From Paramecium tetraurelia (Eukaryota > Ciliophora > Oligohymenophorea > Peniculida > Parameciidae): a stretch of DNA of 64,000 bases. Shown here in pieces: positions 24,811 to 36,179 of the stretch (positions are counted from its first letter, which is position 1; every line of letters begins with the position of its first letter). Under the pieces are notes generated by a model, which did no database searches, was not told the DNA's origin, and saw nothing but the letters and a program-made list of their open reading frames with translations. The stretch spans positions 2,028-66,027 of the forward strand of contig NW_001799013.1 in the NCBI RefSeq assembly GCF_000165425.1, given 5' to 3'. The translations under genes were made by a program, and so were the position numbers.

Positions 24811-26131
24811 ATGTAATAAAAATCTTCCACTTATGTTAGATAGGCCCTGACGCAAATTGCTTTTGAAATGGGAAAGCCCATATCTTTAGTAGAACCATAT
24901 ATTGAGATGTAAATCACTTATCATATATAGACTTGAGGAAAATTGGTATGAGACAAAGGAGTAAATAAAAATGATGAAATAGGAAAATTTCGATGAATTT
25001 AAGATTCCAAAGAGAATTGGTCAACTATTAATGGAGTTTGTTCAAAGAGCTGATGATATGAAATAAAATTGGCAATTAGAATTAACAAAAATCATTTCAG
25101 AAATCTCAGATTAGGATTAACTTTTTAAAACATTGGAAATAATTTTTAAAATAATTTCCAATGTTATAATGAGCCCACTAAGTTAGGATAAGCAAAAGAT
25201 AAATATCTGCTCTAAAACTCTTTAAAATAACATACTGAAATACCCATCTGCATTAAATTATTTAAGTAAATTGGGTTGGAAGATTGAAGCAGAATTTTTA
25301 TTGGTCGAATATAAAATGGACAATTAGAATGACTGGAAAGAAGCCGTAGAAGAATTAGTCAACTATACTTAAAAAAAGTCAGGATTCAATCCACAGAAAC
25401 CATCAGTTCATACGTCTTCATAAAATGTCTCAATCACTTCAGAATTGGCCAAAAGTGAAGGCTATGATGTTTATTCCTTCTCTTAGAAGCTTGAGTAATT
25501 ACATCAAAGAAGATTTGTAAAATTCTAACTTAGCTATATTAGGAAATTATGAATTAACCCATTACTAATAGAGAAATCAAAGTGTTTATTGGTAGGAAAT
25601 AACAATCCCCTGTACAATTGCAATAACAAATTCAAGGATAGGAGGATTATGAAGAAGTCTAACCTTAGAAGGACCAATAACTTTTAAAATTTCTTTAATA
25701 AGTTGCTTAAGTAATTTAAATGATTAAATCTTGAATAGTCACTTGAAGAATAGCAGTTTGCTTCTAAAAGAAAGAAGGAATACGAAGAGCTTCTTAATAA
25801 ACCAATATTCTGCAAAACAGACATTAGAGTCTAATTTCCAAATAGTATGATTGTTCAGGCTATCTTTGGTCCCCTTGAAACTTTGTAAGCCTTGTATGAT
25901 TTGATAAAGGATGTAAGAATATCGATATTAAATTAGATGTTAGTAAATAGTAACCTTGAGTTCTATTTGTATACTTCCCCTCCTCCTCTGAGAATGACAT
26001 AGAAGTACTTAAAACAAACTTTTGATGATTTAAGTTCGGTTCCAAATGGGCTATTTTATTTTGGAGTTGAAAAGCAAACATCTGAATTCTATTTGAAAGA
26101 GGAATGGATGAAATAAGCTAAAGAATTATGA
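24811..26131 (+). CDS. UBXN6: UBXN6/UBXD1-like p97 cofactor (PUB + UBX)
   Basis: Four exons (introns 24909-24930, 25517-25542, 25711-25738) give exactly 415 codons. A PUB domain lies near residues 85-160 (FKTLEIIFKI then YLSKLGW). A UBX domain forms the C-terminus (RVQFPNSMIVQAIF). The combination matches UBXN6, which binds the AAA ATPase p97/Cdc48 and helps it handle ubiquitylated cargo in endolysosomal and mitochondrial sorting. The short helical N-terminus could serve as the p97-binding VIM motif, but this is not certain. The frame ends at TGA 26129-26131, 116 bp before the end of the convergent acetyltransferase gene. Confidence 0.8.
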
Positions 26132-26247
26132 TTATTTTAAAAGTCAATGTTAAATAATTTAATTGAATTTTATATAGAATAATTTTATTAGTATTAATAT
26201 TTCACCTTTTTTTCTAGATTTGAGCTGACATAAGTCCGGTTGTTGTT

Positions 26248-27044
<797 letters not shown>

Positions 27045-27365
27045 TCTTAATAATAAAATAATTGTATTCAATTTTTCATTAAAAATTGTAAGAATATATA
27101 GGCATTCTTTTAAATGAATATCCCTTATAGTCTAATTGCTTTCTATAAATTTGAATAGTTTTCTGTTGTATCTGAATATTAATCATCAATAAAATGCAGG
27201 CTCTTAAGTATCAATAGGGAAAAATTGCTTAAATTTTAAATATATATATCCGAATTGATCACGTATATGGTTTGTAATTAATAATAAGTTTGAGGGTTTC
27301 AAGTTATCCATTGATCCGTTGAAATATGGTTATGAATTATATTAAAAATAAAAATTTAATAGAAA

Positions 27366-28026
27366 ATGATTTAAGAATAGAAAAACTCTTATAGTTGGGC
27401 CAAGTAGAAATAACATAAGGGCAAAAATAGAGATCCATTGATTTGCTCAAATTGCAATTGCAAATAGGAAATATCTTCGAAAAGAAAGTTGGAGAAACCT
27501 TTTAAGTCAAATACTTCTAAAAATGACATCTTCTCAGATATATATGAGTTTATGGCAGTTACAAGTTGTCCTAATTGTGATTCAACATTAGAAATTGAAC
27601 TCTACGAATATATGGAGTGTAAAAAATGGTTTATATAAGATCTGTTAGGATTGCAACAAATTTGGATACTTGTATTACTTTTTAATTCTTTATAATTTCA
27701 TCATTACATTATACTTGTTAGATATATATACAAAATTTGATGAATTAAAACATTATCTTCTAACAAGCGAAGTAGAATTTAAAAAATCATTTGCTATTAT
27801 AGCGATTATTTTATTTTTCATTTTGATTTTTTTATATCTCTCAGAAAAGGATAGGGAATTTCATGAAATGATAGGATAATGTGTACTAGCGGCAATCATA
27901 TTTGTAATAGTGATGGGGGGATATTTAATAATTTCATGTATTTTTCACTTACCCAAAGGATCTGATACTGTTGCTTGGTATGTAGCGAAGGGATTAGTAT
28001 AAGATTTACTTAATTTTGAGCTTTGA
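27366..28026 (+). CDS. Zinc-ribbon membrane protein, about 219 aa
   Basis: The N-terminus has a cysteine cluster (LICSNCNCK), and a second pair set follows (SCPNCDSTLE, later ICQDCNKFG), so two zinc ribbons are likely. Then come three hydrophobic spans (YYFLILYNFIITLYLL, SFAIIAIILFFILIFLYL, LAAIIFVIVMGGYLII). No family was recognised. The reading is one frame except for an extra base in a run of six A near 27631, between MEC and KNG. Without that base the protein is continuous and the cysteines line up. No intron of the right size and phase was found there. It lies divergent from ATAT1, 321 bp between starts. Confidence 0.6.
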
Positions 28027-28121
28027 TCAGTATGTTAAATTTTATTAATCAGGATAAGCTTCAATATATCTGATATAAATTATAAATAGTTTTGATAAAA
28101 ATCACACAATATATAGATATG

Positions 28122-28492
28122 TCATTCCTGAGGTTCTGGTCTTAAAAGCCTTGGAATAAAACCTTTGACTAATTCAACTAAGGGTATCTTCCTTCCACCC
28201 TTTGGTTCATCATCATCATCAGATTCACTTTCACTTTCTTATAAATCTTTATCGACTTTGGCTTCTTTTTTGTCCTCCTGCTCTTCGATTTCATCATCTT
28301 GATCATAATTGTTGTTGCCTTTTTATTTTGCCAAATCTAACCATTGTTATTACAGTTTTTCTAGATCTTCAATTTTGCTAATGGTTTCCATCTGAGTTCT
28401 AGACGAATTCTTGGATATTATGGAGCAGATACCTGAACACAGTATGTCTATCTAATTCTCTTGATGATGTTTGTGGATAACCTAATAAGCAT
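28122..28492 (-). CDS. Small mitochondrial-type protein, 115 aa
   Basis: Two exons joined across 28410-28432 leave 116 codons. The first 20 residues (MLIRLSTNIIKRIRQ) are basic, amphipathic and free of acid, like a mitochondrial presequence. A coiled stretch follows (IEDLEKLQQQWLDLA), then an acidic low-complexity run with four Asp in a row, then a conserved-looking end (IPLVELVKGFIPRLL). Function not recognised. The start is well supported because the intron keeps the frame. It is divergent from the nuclease gene, with 106 bp between the two ATGs. Confidence 0.6.
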
Positions 28493-28598
28493 CAATATAA
28501 TAAAATTAATAATAATACTAATTGACAATGCAATTGTTATTTTAGAATTTTGTGTTATATAATTAGTTGAATGATAAAGAAATAACACAAATTTAAAA

Positions 28599-30124
28599 AT
28601 GAGATTAATAACAAATACAAATATCATAGTCGATGATTTTGAATTAGCAAAAGATTATAAACTTGATACTTTTATCCACTTCCTTTCTCATTTCCATTAG
28701 GACCATTGGTAGGGAATGAGTCCTTTATGGAATTATGGCAAAATCTATTGTAGTAAAATTACAAAGCAGTTCATATTGAATAAGTTTCCGAAGATAGAGA
28801 GGATTGTGGCATTAGAGTTTAATCATATCTATTATTTGAATGTCCTGAGTTAAGAACTTACAGATAAACTTGATGATGAGTTTACAATTGAAGTGGTTCT
28901 ATTTTCAGCAAATCACATTCCTGGTTCTTCCATGTTTTTGTTTCGAGGATACATGGGAACCATTTTGCATACAGGAGATTTCAGATTCAACAGGAGTATG
29001 ATTACTGACAATCCCATCTTATTCCCTAACAACGAGGCAATCTAAATTGATGAACTCATATTCGATAATACATATTGTGATCCCATGTTTAACTTTCCAA
29101 CTGCTGATATCGTAGCCTAACAAATGATTAACATCATCGAGAATAATATCAAAAAAAGAGTATTAATAGCGATGGGAGCTTTGGGAAAGGAGGCCATTGT
29201 GATGGAGATTTGCAAGTACTTTAAAACTAAGATAATTGTAAATCAAGAGAAGTATAATCAATTAATTGCTAGTTCAACTAAAAATATTGATTTGTTTACG
29301 ACAGACAAGAAAGGTAATTGGTATTATGTAAACTTTTAGAATATTTCATAGAGATCATAAAGAGAAGTCACAGAGAATAAATACTTTAACAATACATTGA
29401 ATCGGGATAGTAGAATTTTATTTGTATAAATACTGACTTTTTGATGCAAAGTCATAGAGATCCAGATGGCATCAATTATATGGTGCCATATTCTCTGCAT
29501 TCAAACTATCTTGAAATGAGAACCTTTGTAAATTCCATCAAACCAGCTATTTTGAAAGTATAGTATTTTGAGTCATGAAGAAATTAGTCATACCCTATGA
29601 GAATTTCGCTGAATACAGGAGAAAAGTGAGAATAAATCCAGTCAAAGGTTTTTAAGGTTATTTAAAGAGATTAAAAACAAATGGGGAATCTGGTTATTCG
29701 ACTTTGATCAGAGAATGCACAGATTTTACAAAGATCTCTAAGAATTATACTAATTGGATGACAGAACCAAAATTTCGTAAGTTTGTTCTTTGCATATTAA
29801 GGTGGTTTGATGGAGAAACTAGGAGTGTAATTGGAGCCTGATAGGAAGAATCGAAAAAGAAAAGTAGATTAAGTAATGCCCAAGCCGACCATCAAGTAGT
29901 GTATTAGAGAGTTGGAGAAGCAGTGTATCTATTCAAAGAAACCAGAGAAAGTAGATTCCTTAGATGACATCTCAAATAGATTGAAAGCAACCAACAACAA
30001 TCATTACATTACGAAATTCCTTAAGAAGCCCCAGTAGAGTTAAGAAGTCGAGCGGAGGGATGAAGATGAGGAGATTTTTAGTATCATTTAAGAGTATTTA
30101 CATTTTCATGATGATGATGCGTGA
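28599..30124 (+). CDS. DCLRE1: SNM1/Apollo-type DNA repair nuclease (metallo-beta-lactamase + DRMBL)
   Basis: Four exons (introns 29314-29339, 29558-29580, 29777-29801) give 484 codons. The metallo-beta-lactamase motif appears as HFHQDHWQG, a second site as [10 protein letters not shown], and the beta-CASP part as HTGDFRF. The DRMBL signature follows ([16 protein letters not shown] then IKPAIL). The family (SNM1A, Apollo, Artemis) are 5' exonucleases that act in cross-link repair and at telomeres. The short size and lack of an N-terminal zinc finger are closer to Apollo than SNM1A, but exact orthology is inference. The basic tail (KNRKRKVDQ) could be a nuclear signal. The next gene begins 19 bp after the stop. 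Confidence 0.85.
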
Positions 30125-30143
30125 TATAATTAAATTAATTAAG

Positions 30144-31206
30144 ATGAAATTTATTAATCGATGCTTATTTAAGTTTTCTGCAAATGTTATTAGAGACTAA
30201 ATCTATGAATTTGATAAGAGTGCTATTAGTTTTAGTGTTAGACTGAATAGCTTAAAGGATTTCAACGATTTTCAAAAGTTAAGAGACTTAAAAATACATC
30301 GAATTATCTATAATCTGAATGATTAAGCAGAACTAATGGACTTTTTGGCTGAGCATAATGATGTATGTATAAAGAAGATATTTGATCCGTCCTTTTTTAT
30401 ATGTAAGTTTAAGAATAAATGAAAATCTTAGTTCGTGGTGTTAGTGTAAACATTCCTACAATTCTGAGGGATGGTCAATTTAGAAAATTGGAATAAAAAG
30501 CATTATTGTAGATTTGTTAACATCTATTTAAATTGAAAACCGATCAAAACAAGACTCAATTCTAGGTGTTTATGGTATTAATAATTAATTTATTTTTATG
30601 CATTAAAACATGATGGAAATATAGGTAAAGAGGAAGAGTTTCTGAGTCTAGTGAAAGAGGAGTTGGATGATTTACAAAGCGTGATAGAGAATTCATTCAA
30701 TTTCGAAGTTAATCATGTACTTAGTTATAATCCAAAATTCACTTATGATTTATTATTTAAATTGGCAAACCAACAGAAAACATTAAAAAGTGTCAACTTT
30801 AATATTTACAGATATGCAAATCCTCAATAGAGCGAACTTGATTAAAATAGAGAAATATTGGCCACTCTCTATTAACATGTTAATGAACAATACAACACCA
30901 TATTTTTGAAAAACTTCTTGTTCGAAGATCAATATGTCAAACAATAGAATTTATCTTAAGGCATAGTCAGTTATTCACATGTAATAATTTGAGAATTATA
31001 AATTGTAGTTGGTGGACATGTTGAAATTGATGCATTTCAGAGGTTCTTTGGTTTTTGAATATAATAAGAATTTGGAGAGGAATGTCGAATTTATTGATCA
31101 ATTGTTGTAATCAAGTAAATACATTTTGTGTGACAAACATAAATTGGGAGAAGAGCATGAGTCTCACATTGTGGATGGAGATACAATGCCACCTATCGAT
31201 GTTTGA
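30144..31206 (+). CDS. Unknown protein with mitochondrial-like N-terminus, about 334 aa
   Basis: Starts MKFINRCLFKFSANVIRDQ, a basic amphipathic start like a mitochondrial presequence. Two introns are clear (30403-30431 and 30981-31008). The rest is mostly helical, with segments IFRGVSVNIPTILRDGQF, FLSLVKEELDDL and HFRGSLVFEYNKN. The C-terminus is polar. No family was recognised. One extra base in a T-rich run near 30593-30600 breaks the frame, or an intron there was missed. It follows the nuclease gene by only 19 bp and ends 30 bp before the end of the convergent cytochrome b5 gene. Confidence 0.5.
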
Positions 31207-31236
31207 GTTATATTTAGATATATATATATATATAAT

Positions 31237-32062
31237 TCATTTATGGTTGATTAGAAATCCAACTTGAAACTGTTCTAACAAATAATGAGCATTGACCCAA
31301 GGATGATTTTACATGAATAAGGCAGTGCCATCAGTTCCTACACCCTTCATTAGTTCTTCTTTGCCTCCAGGATGTTTATTCAAGTATTTAGTAACATCAT
31401 ACACTTTGGAGTTGATGACAATCCATGCTGAATTAATGGTGTTATGTTTGGCCACCTACTCTCATTCGCATAGTCATACCTCGTCAATTGTACATTACTT
31501 TAAATCATTTTTCTTGCTACTATCGCTTAGAGATTTCCTTTGGATCCAACTAGGGGAGACACTATTCTTAGGAGAATACCCGAATTTCGGAGATTCAGGT
31601 TGGTCTTGAAATTGAATAGGCGAGGGCACTTCATTCTTCAAAGAGTTGCGTTTTTTTGGCTGGATAACCATTTCGTCGAAAATGCCTACTAAGGTGTCTA
31701 CATATTTTTTATTCGCCTTTTTGATATCCTCAAGTCTGTAATTCACAGTCTCCACTTTGCATGTCTCCTTATATTTCTACAATAGAATGGTGTCATTTTT
31801 AATGGAGTATATGTTACGATTTCCCCTGACTTCATTCTTAGCTTATTGCACTTAATACCTTGGCCAAAGTCTTCACATCGTGTCTCTACGGTATTGTGAT
31901 GAAAGTGTGAGGTCTCTTGAATTCCACTATCTGGTCGATCTCGTAGTATTGATTCTCTTGGTCTCTCAATGTCAGGAGATCAGTGTGATACTGTTGCTTG
32001 AGGTCATTGAGAATGAAGGTCACGACCTCATCAAGAGTCTCGATTTCAACTTCGTCGCCCAT
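31237..32062 (-). CDS. Cytochrome b5-domain protein, 259 aa
   Basis: Three exons (introns 31837-31858 and 31456-31479) give exactly 260 codons. The C-terminal 75 residues are a cytochrome b5 heme-binding domain: WIVINSKVYDVTKYL, then HPGGKEEL with the first heme-ligand His, then TALFMQNHPWVNAH with a second. The N-terminal two thirds are mostly helical (ILNDLKQQYHT, VNYRLEDIKKANK) with a serine/proline-rich linker. There is no membrane anchor or reductase domain, so it is a soluble fusion of unknown role. ATG 32062 is used because an in-frame TGA lies shortly upstream. The EF-hand gene starts 81 bp away in the opposite direction. Confidence 0.78.
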
Positions 32063-32143
32063 CCAACTCCAGAGTATCCTGTCTGTCTTCAATGTATAAA
32101 TTGATTACTTCCTTATTATTTTTCATATAATTATTAAAATCTC

Positions 32144-32690
32144 ATGGGTTGTACTAATGCCAAAGTTGACGAACCCTTAAGCGAGAAACTAAGAGCCAAA
32201 GCCATTGAGATCTTCAAAAAACTAGACATCAAAGGCAATGGAACCATAGACAAATAAGGAACCGAACAGTTCTGGTATTGCCCTCATTTAAACACTTAGG
32301 AAGTCTAACTTTGCTAAACTTAATACTGAAGCACTCTTTGAGGCAGTAGATTTCGATAAGAGTGGAGATATCACTGAAGATGAATGGATGGCTTTTTGGG
32401 AAATTGTTAAACAAAATGGTTATTCAGAAGAAGAAATCAATATTGAAGTATTCGCACTTATATGCTATTCCTAGTTGGATGAGTTATTGGAGGGTAAGGC
32501 ATGGGTCTAATTCAAAAGAGTGGATAGATTCATTAAAATCGATGAGAAAAGAAGAGGATCCAGAGTTAAATCAATTGTTCAAGAGGAAAAAAGAAAGCTT
32601 TCAATCATCCAATCAGCCAGATTGCACAAAAGTAAAACTATGCAGAGTGAAGGCCAGGATTTACTATAAGAGCAATAAGAATAATCTTGA
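32144..32690 (+). CDS. EF-hand protein, probably N-myristoylated, 164 aa
   Basis: Three exons (introns 32275-32299 and 32448-32474) give 165 codons. The N-terminus MGCTNAK fits an N-myristoylation signal, with a cysteine that could be palmitoylated. Two EF-hand loops follow. The first (DIKGNGTIDKQG) lacks the usual Glu at position 12. The second (DFDKSGDITEDE) is complete and should bind calcium. The C-terminal third is basic and polar. A small membrane-tethered calcium sensor is the natural reading. Confidence 0.82.
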
Positions 32691-32834
32691 TTATATTAAT
32701 AATAACCATTAGATTTTATTATAAACAGTGATTTATTTATCATCCCATTCTAATGCAAATGAAGGGTGAAATAAATTTATATTTTTTTTAACAATACTTC
32801 ATAATTAATTGATATTTTTTATCAAATTACAAAA

Positions 32835-33104
32835 ATGTCAAACAAAAATTAATTCCCATTAAATGGTTTATATCCTGGTTTGAATCAGATTCGAAACTTC
32901 ATTCGACTGAAGATACTTTCAAATTATTTCTAAAGTTCTATAAATTTAAACAATCTATTTAATGATATGTTGAAAAAATTCTTAAACATGACCTCCTAAC
33001 CAAAATTCGTTTCGAAACAATTACACATAGATGGTAGTGTTATTATATATTATATATAAATATATGAATTATCCAAAATATATAGGCGAAGCATCCGAAT
33101 TTGA
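32835..33104 (+). CDS. Small open frame of 89 codons, unknown
   Basis: Reads without a TGA from ATG 32835 to TGA 33102-33104. The first 65 residues have a protein-like composition (FPLNGLYPGLNQIRNFIRL, FNDMLKKFLN, SKQLHIDG). The end overlaps the start of the OSCA channel gene by 41 bp in another frame, so either the last part is not translated, an intron is missed, or this is a decayed gene fragment. Function unknown. Confidence 0.35.
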
Positions 33105-35842
33105 TCCTCTGTAGAAACCGCCTAAATTACAGTATGCTCTATAACATCAAGTAATTTTGGCACTAATTTATATTAGTTAGCCACTAGTTGTGGTTAGAAT
33201 GGGAAAAATTCTGATTACTGTCAGTGTTGCGGACTTTGCATTAATAACATGCCACTTCCTTTAAATATTGAAATCTTAAATTTAGCATTTTTAGGATAAG
33301 GTGTTCCATTATTTTTCAATCTCATGATACTAGTTATTCTACTGCACTTTGTGTTGTTCTTTATTTTCACGGTTCCTAACGTTTCTCAAAATTATGTTGC
33401 AAATAATTGCTTATTAGACACTAATTATGCATATAAGTTTTGGAAATAGAACGGATGTGAAGGGAATTGTCCGTTGAAACATGAGGATTATTAATATTTT
33501 GAGAATTTCTTTTTAGATTGTAAAACTATCTGCTAACATTACTCCGATGTTTGCATGCAATCTCAAACTACTAGAATATCATACGTTAATAAGTAACTCG
33601 AAGGGGAGAGCAAATTAATCTAGTCCTCCTTGATTCTCTGTTCAGTAATAATTATCAAGATTTTGATGGTCCTCATTCGCGAGAAGTAACGTAAGATAGA
33701 ATATGCAATCGATAAGGAATTGCTGTCGCCTTCTGATTTCACAGCCATATTGAACAATTTACCTAAGAATCATTATAATGAGAAGGAATTAAAAACAGCC
33801 CTGGAAGAATATTGCAAGGAATTCGATCCCAGAAACAATTATGAAGTAGTCAAGATCAACATCGCTTACGACATAGTTTAATTTGTGGATAAAGGCAGAC
33901 AAAAGATATAATTAGAAAAATAACTTGAAAGCTCGACCTGTCCCAACAAAGAGAAATTACTAAAATAAATAAATGAAATTTCAAACTAATAACAAATAAT
34001 AGAAGTCGAAATAGAAAATGGCTCGTATAATAAAACCACTCCCATAGCCTTCATCACTTTTCAGACAAAAAAATGTTTTAATATTTATATATAATTAAAT
34101 AGAACTCCAAAATTTACTAGAGTAGACCAAACTCTCCTACTGGGAAGCATTTATGATGGCCATAAAATCGATTATCAAAAAGAAAGACAGGAGGGGATTC
34201 TACTTCAAACAACATTACATTGAAATCTCTAGAGCACCAGAACCAGACGATGTATTTTGGGAGAACTGTGGTACAGACGAGAATACTTAACTTAAGAGAA
34301 GGATTTTATCATGGTTTGTAATAGTGTTCTTATTGGCGCTATCGCTTTGTACACTATATGGCTTGAATGTTTTTTAGGTACGATTTAATACTCAAGTAGA
34401 ATCACTTTTTCTCTAAGTCGGAAAGCAATCAATTTCTGATGAAAACTATGGCTTCCTTATCAAAATCACTTATTATTACACTAGTGGATGGACTCATCTA
34501 TTATTTCATTACCTTATTGGCCAATTAAGAAAGACATGTTACTAAAACTCAGTAAGATACTTCTGTGGCTGAAAAGTTAAGTTACGTTTAGTTTATCAAT
34601 TCTTGTTTGCTACTTATCATTATGAATGTGATAGGAACTTACTATGAATATTCTAAATAAGATGAATAACTATTTAACTTTGCTGTTTAATAACAGGGAG
34701 GTATCGTTGATGATATCCTCTATGTATCTGCTGCAAATGCTATTCTAGTTCCATTATCAGCCTATTTCAATTTGTTATATATTGTTCAGAAATTTAAATA
34801 AATGAGAATTGAAAAAAATACTAATCTGAATTAGATTGAAGCCAACAAATTATTTGAAGGACCTTCAGTGTAATTTTATGACTAATATTCATACTTGTGC
34901 AAAACGACTTGGCTAACTCTGTTCTTTGCTCCTCTAATCCCTATCTCAATTTTATTTGGGTTGATTGGATTAATATTATATTACTGGATACAAAAGTATT
35001 TACTGCTCCGAAGGAATCGCAAACCTCCCTTTCAAAGCAGTCATCTTGATAGAGAAATGCTCAATCTGTTGGACTTAAGTCCTCTTCTCTTGAGTACAAT
35101 GTAATTCCTGATTGATTACTCATTTCATTCGAGTTAGTTGTGTCAAACAATAAATGTTGCTTCTTTGGCAATTTCTGGCTTAGAATTAATAATCCCTTCA
35201 TGCAGGATACACAGGATCTTATATAAAGATGTTTATGAGGAGGAGGTGTAGGTTCGATACGAGGAGATATATTCTAAACTGCCCACTGATTATGACAGAA
35301 CCAACCCTTTGACTCAATAAGTAGCGATGCAAGAATTTGTGAAGAACAAATTGAGGCGCAACACAGGTCCATTACTGTTGGAGCTCTCTTAGAATTTGAA
35401 TGTCAATAAGCCTAAGAGAAATAGGGCTTTGCAAGATTTAATTTATAAAGGCATCTGTGATCCAAAGAAAATTAGAATGAAAATATTGAAATAGAAATTA
35501 CAATTGATTGTTAAAATGAGGCAAATTAGAAACCTCAAAAATCCGATTGGTTTGGAAATGTCTTTTTAAGAGAATTAAGTTGTTTTTGATAAGTTTGAAT
35601 CGAAGCAATCCAGCGAATTGAATTCACCAACTTATTTAAAAACTCCAGAATACAATTTTTCATCTATTATCAACTTCCAACCTTAAACTGTTTCCTATCA
35701 ATAACAAATTGAAATGTTAGACATGACTTCCACAGCCTCTCAAAATAAAAGTGCATATCTAGATACACCAAAATATTATTTTAATTCTAAAAACAATTTA
35801 TTATTTAAAAGTATCAAAAAATGTAAAAATTCTTAAGTTTGA
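33064..35842 (+). CDS. OSCA/TMEM63 (CSC1-like) mechanosensitive channel, 900 aa
   Basis: Four exons (introns 33151-33176, 34075-34102, 34378-34399) give exactly 901 codons. Family hallmarks: an extracellular cysteine-rich loop after the first membrane span, a cytosolic helical domain, RAPEPDDVFWEN before the pore block, many hydrophobic spans (ILFGLIGLILYYWIQ) and KYLLLRRNRKPP after the last helices. OSCA/TMEM63 proteins are cation channels opened by membrane tension. An additional soluble tail of about 220 residues follows. In a ciliate such a channel could serve touch or osmotic responses, but that is inference. Confidence 0.82.
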
Positions 35843-35996
35843 ATTAGTTAATTCGTTTATATTAATAATTAATTTTAATTTTTTATTATATTTTTCATGC
35901 TAATCTGCGTCTCATCCACATTTCATACAATAAATTGAATATAACTCCAATTATCCTCATAGTTAAAGGAGAATAACATATTTAGTTAAATAAGTG

Positions 35997-36179
35997 ATGG
36001 ATGTTATTTCTGAGATAGCATTCAGGAGATCCGTAGTAGTGCTGGACGTTTCAAAATAGGAGTGTCGAGATGCATAATTGAGTGAAGGGTTTAAGTTATT
36101 ACGTTTGATCATAAACTAGAATGCTTAAGGAATATTTATATTATTAATTTAATGTTCCTATTTTTATTATTATATTTGA
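35997..36179 (+). CDS. Small open frame, 60 aa, doubtful
   Basis: Open from ATG 35997 to TGA 36177-36179. The first 50 residues look protein-like (MDVISEIAFRRSVVVLDV, FKLLRLIINQNAQ), then it becomes hydrophobic. It overlaps the first 28 bases of the next gene in another frame. It may be a tiny protein, or an upstream reading frame in the leader of the next gene. No family recognised. Confidence 0.3.

Noticed and set aside
28599-30124. Apparent frame break in the SNM1/Apollo gene near 29400
   Set aside because: Removed by the intron 29314-29339; all exons then add to whole codons.
31313-31609. Plus-strand open frame of 98 codons (starts MNKAVPSVPTPF)
   Set aside because: Antisense to the cytochrome b5 exon, whose HPGG motif and exact intron phases are decisive.
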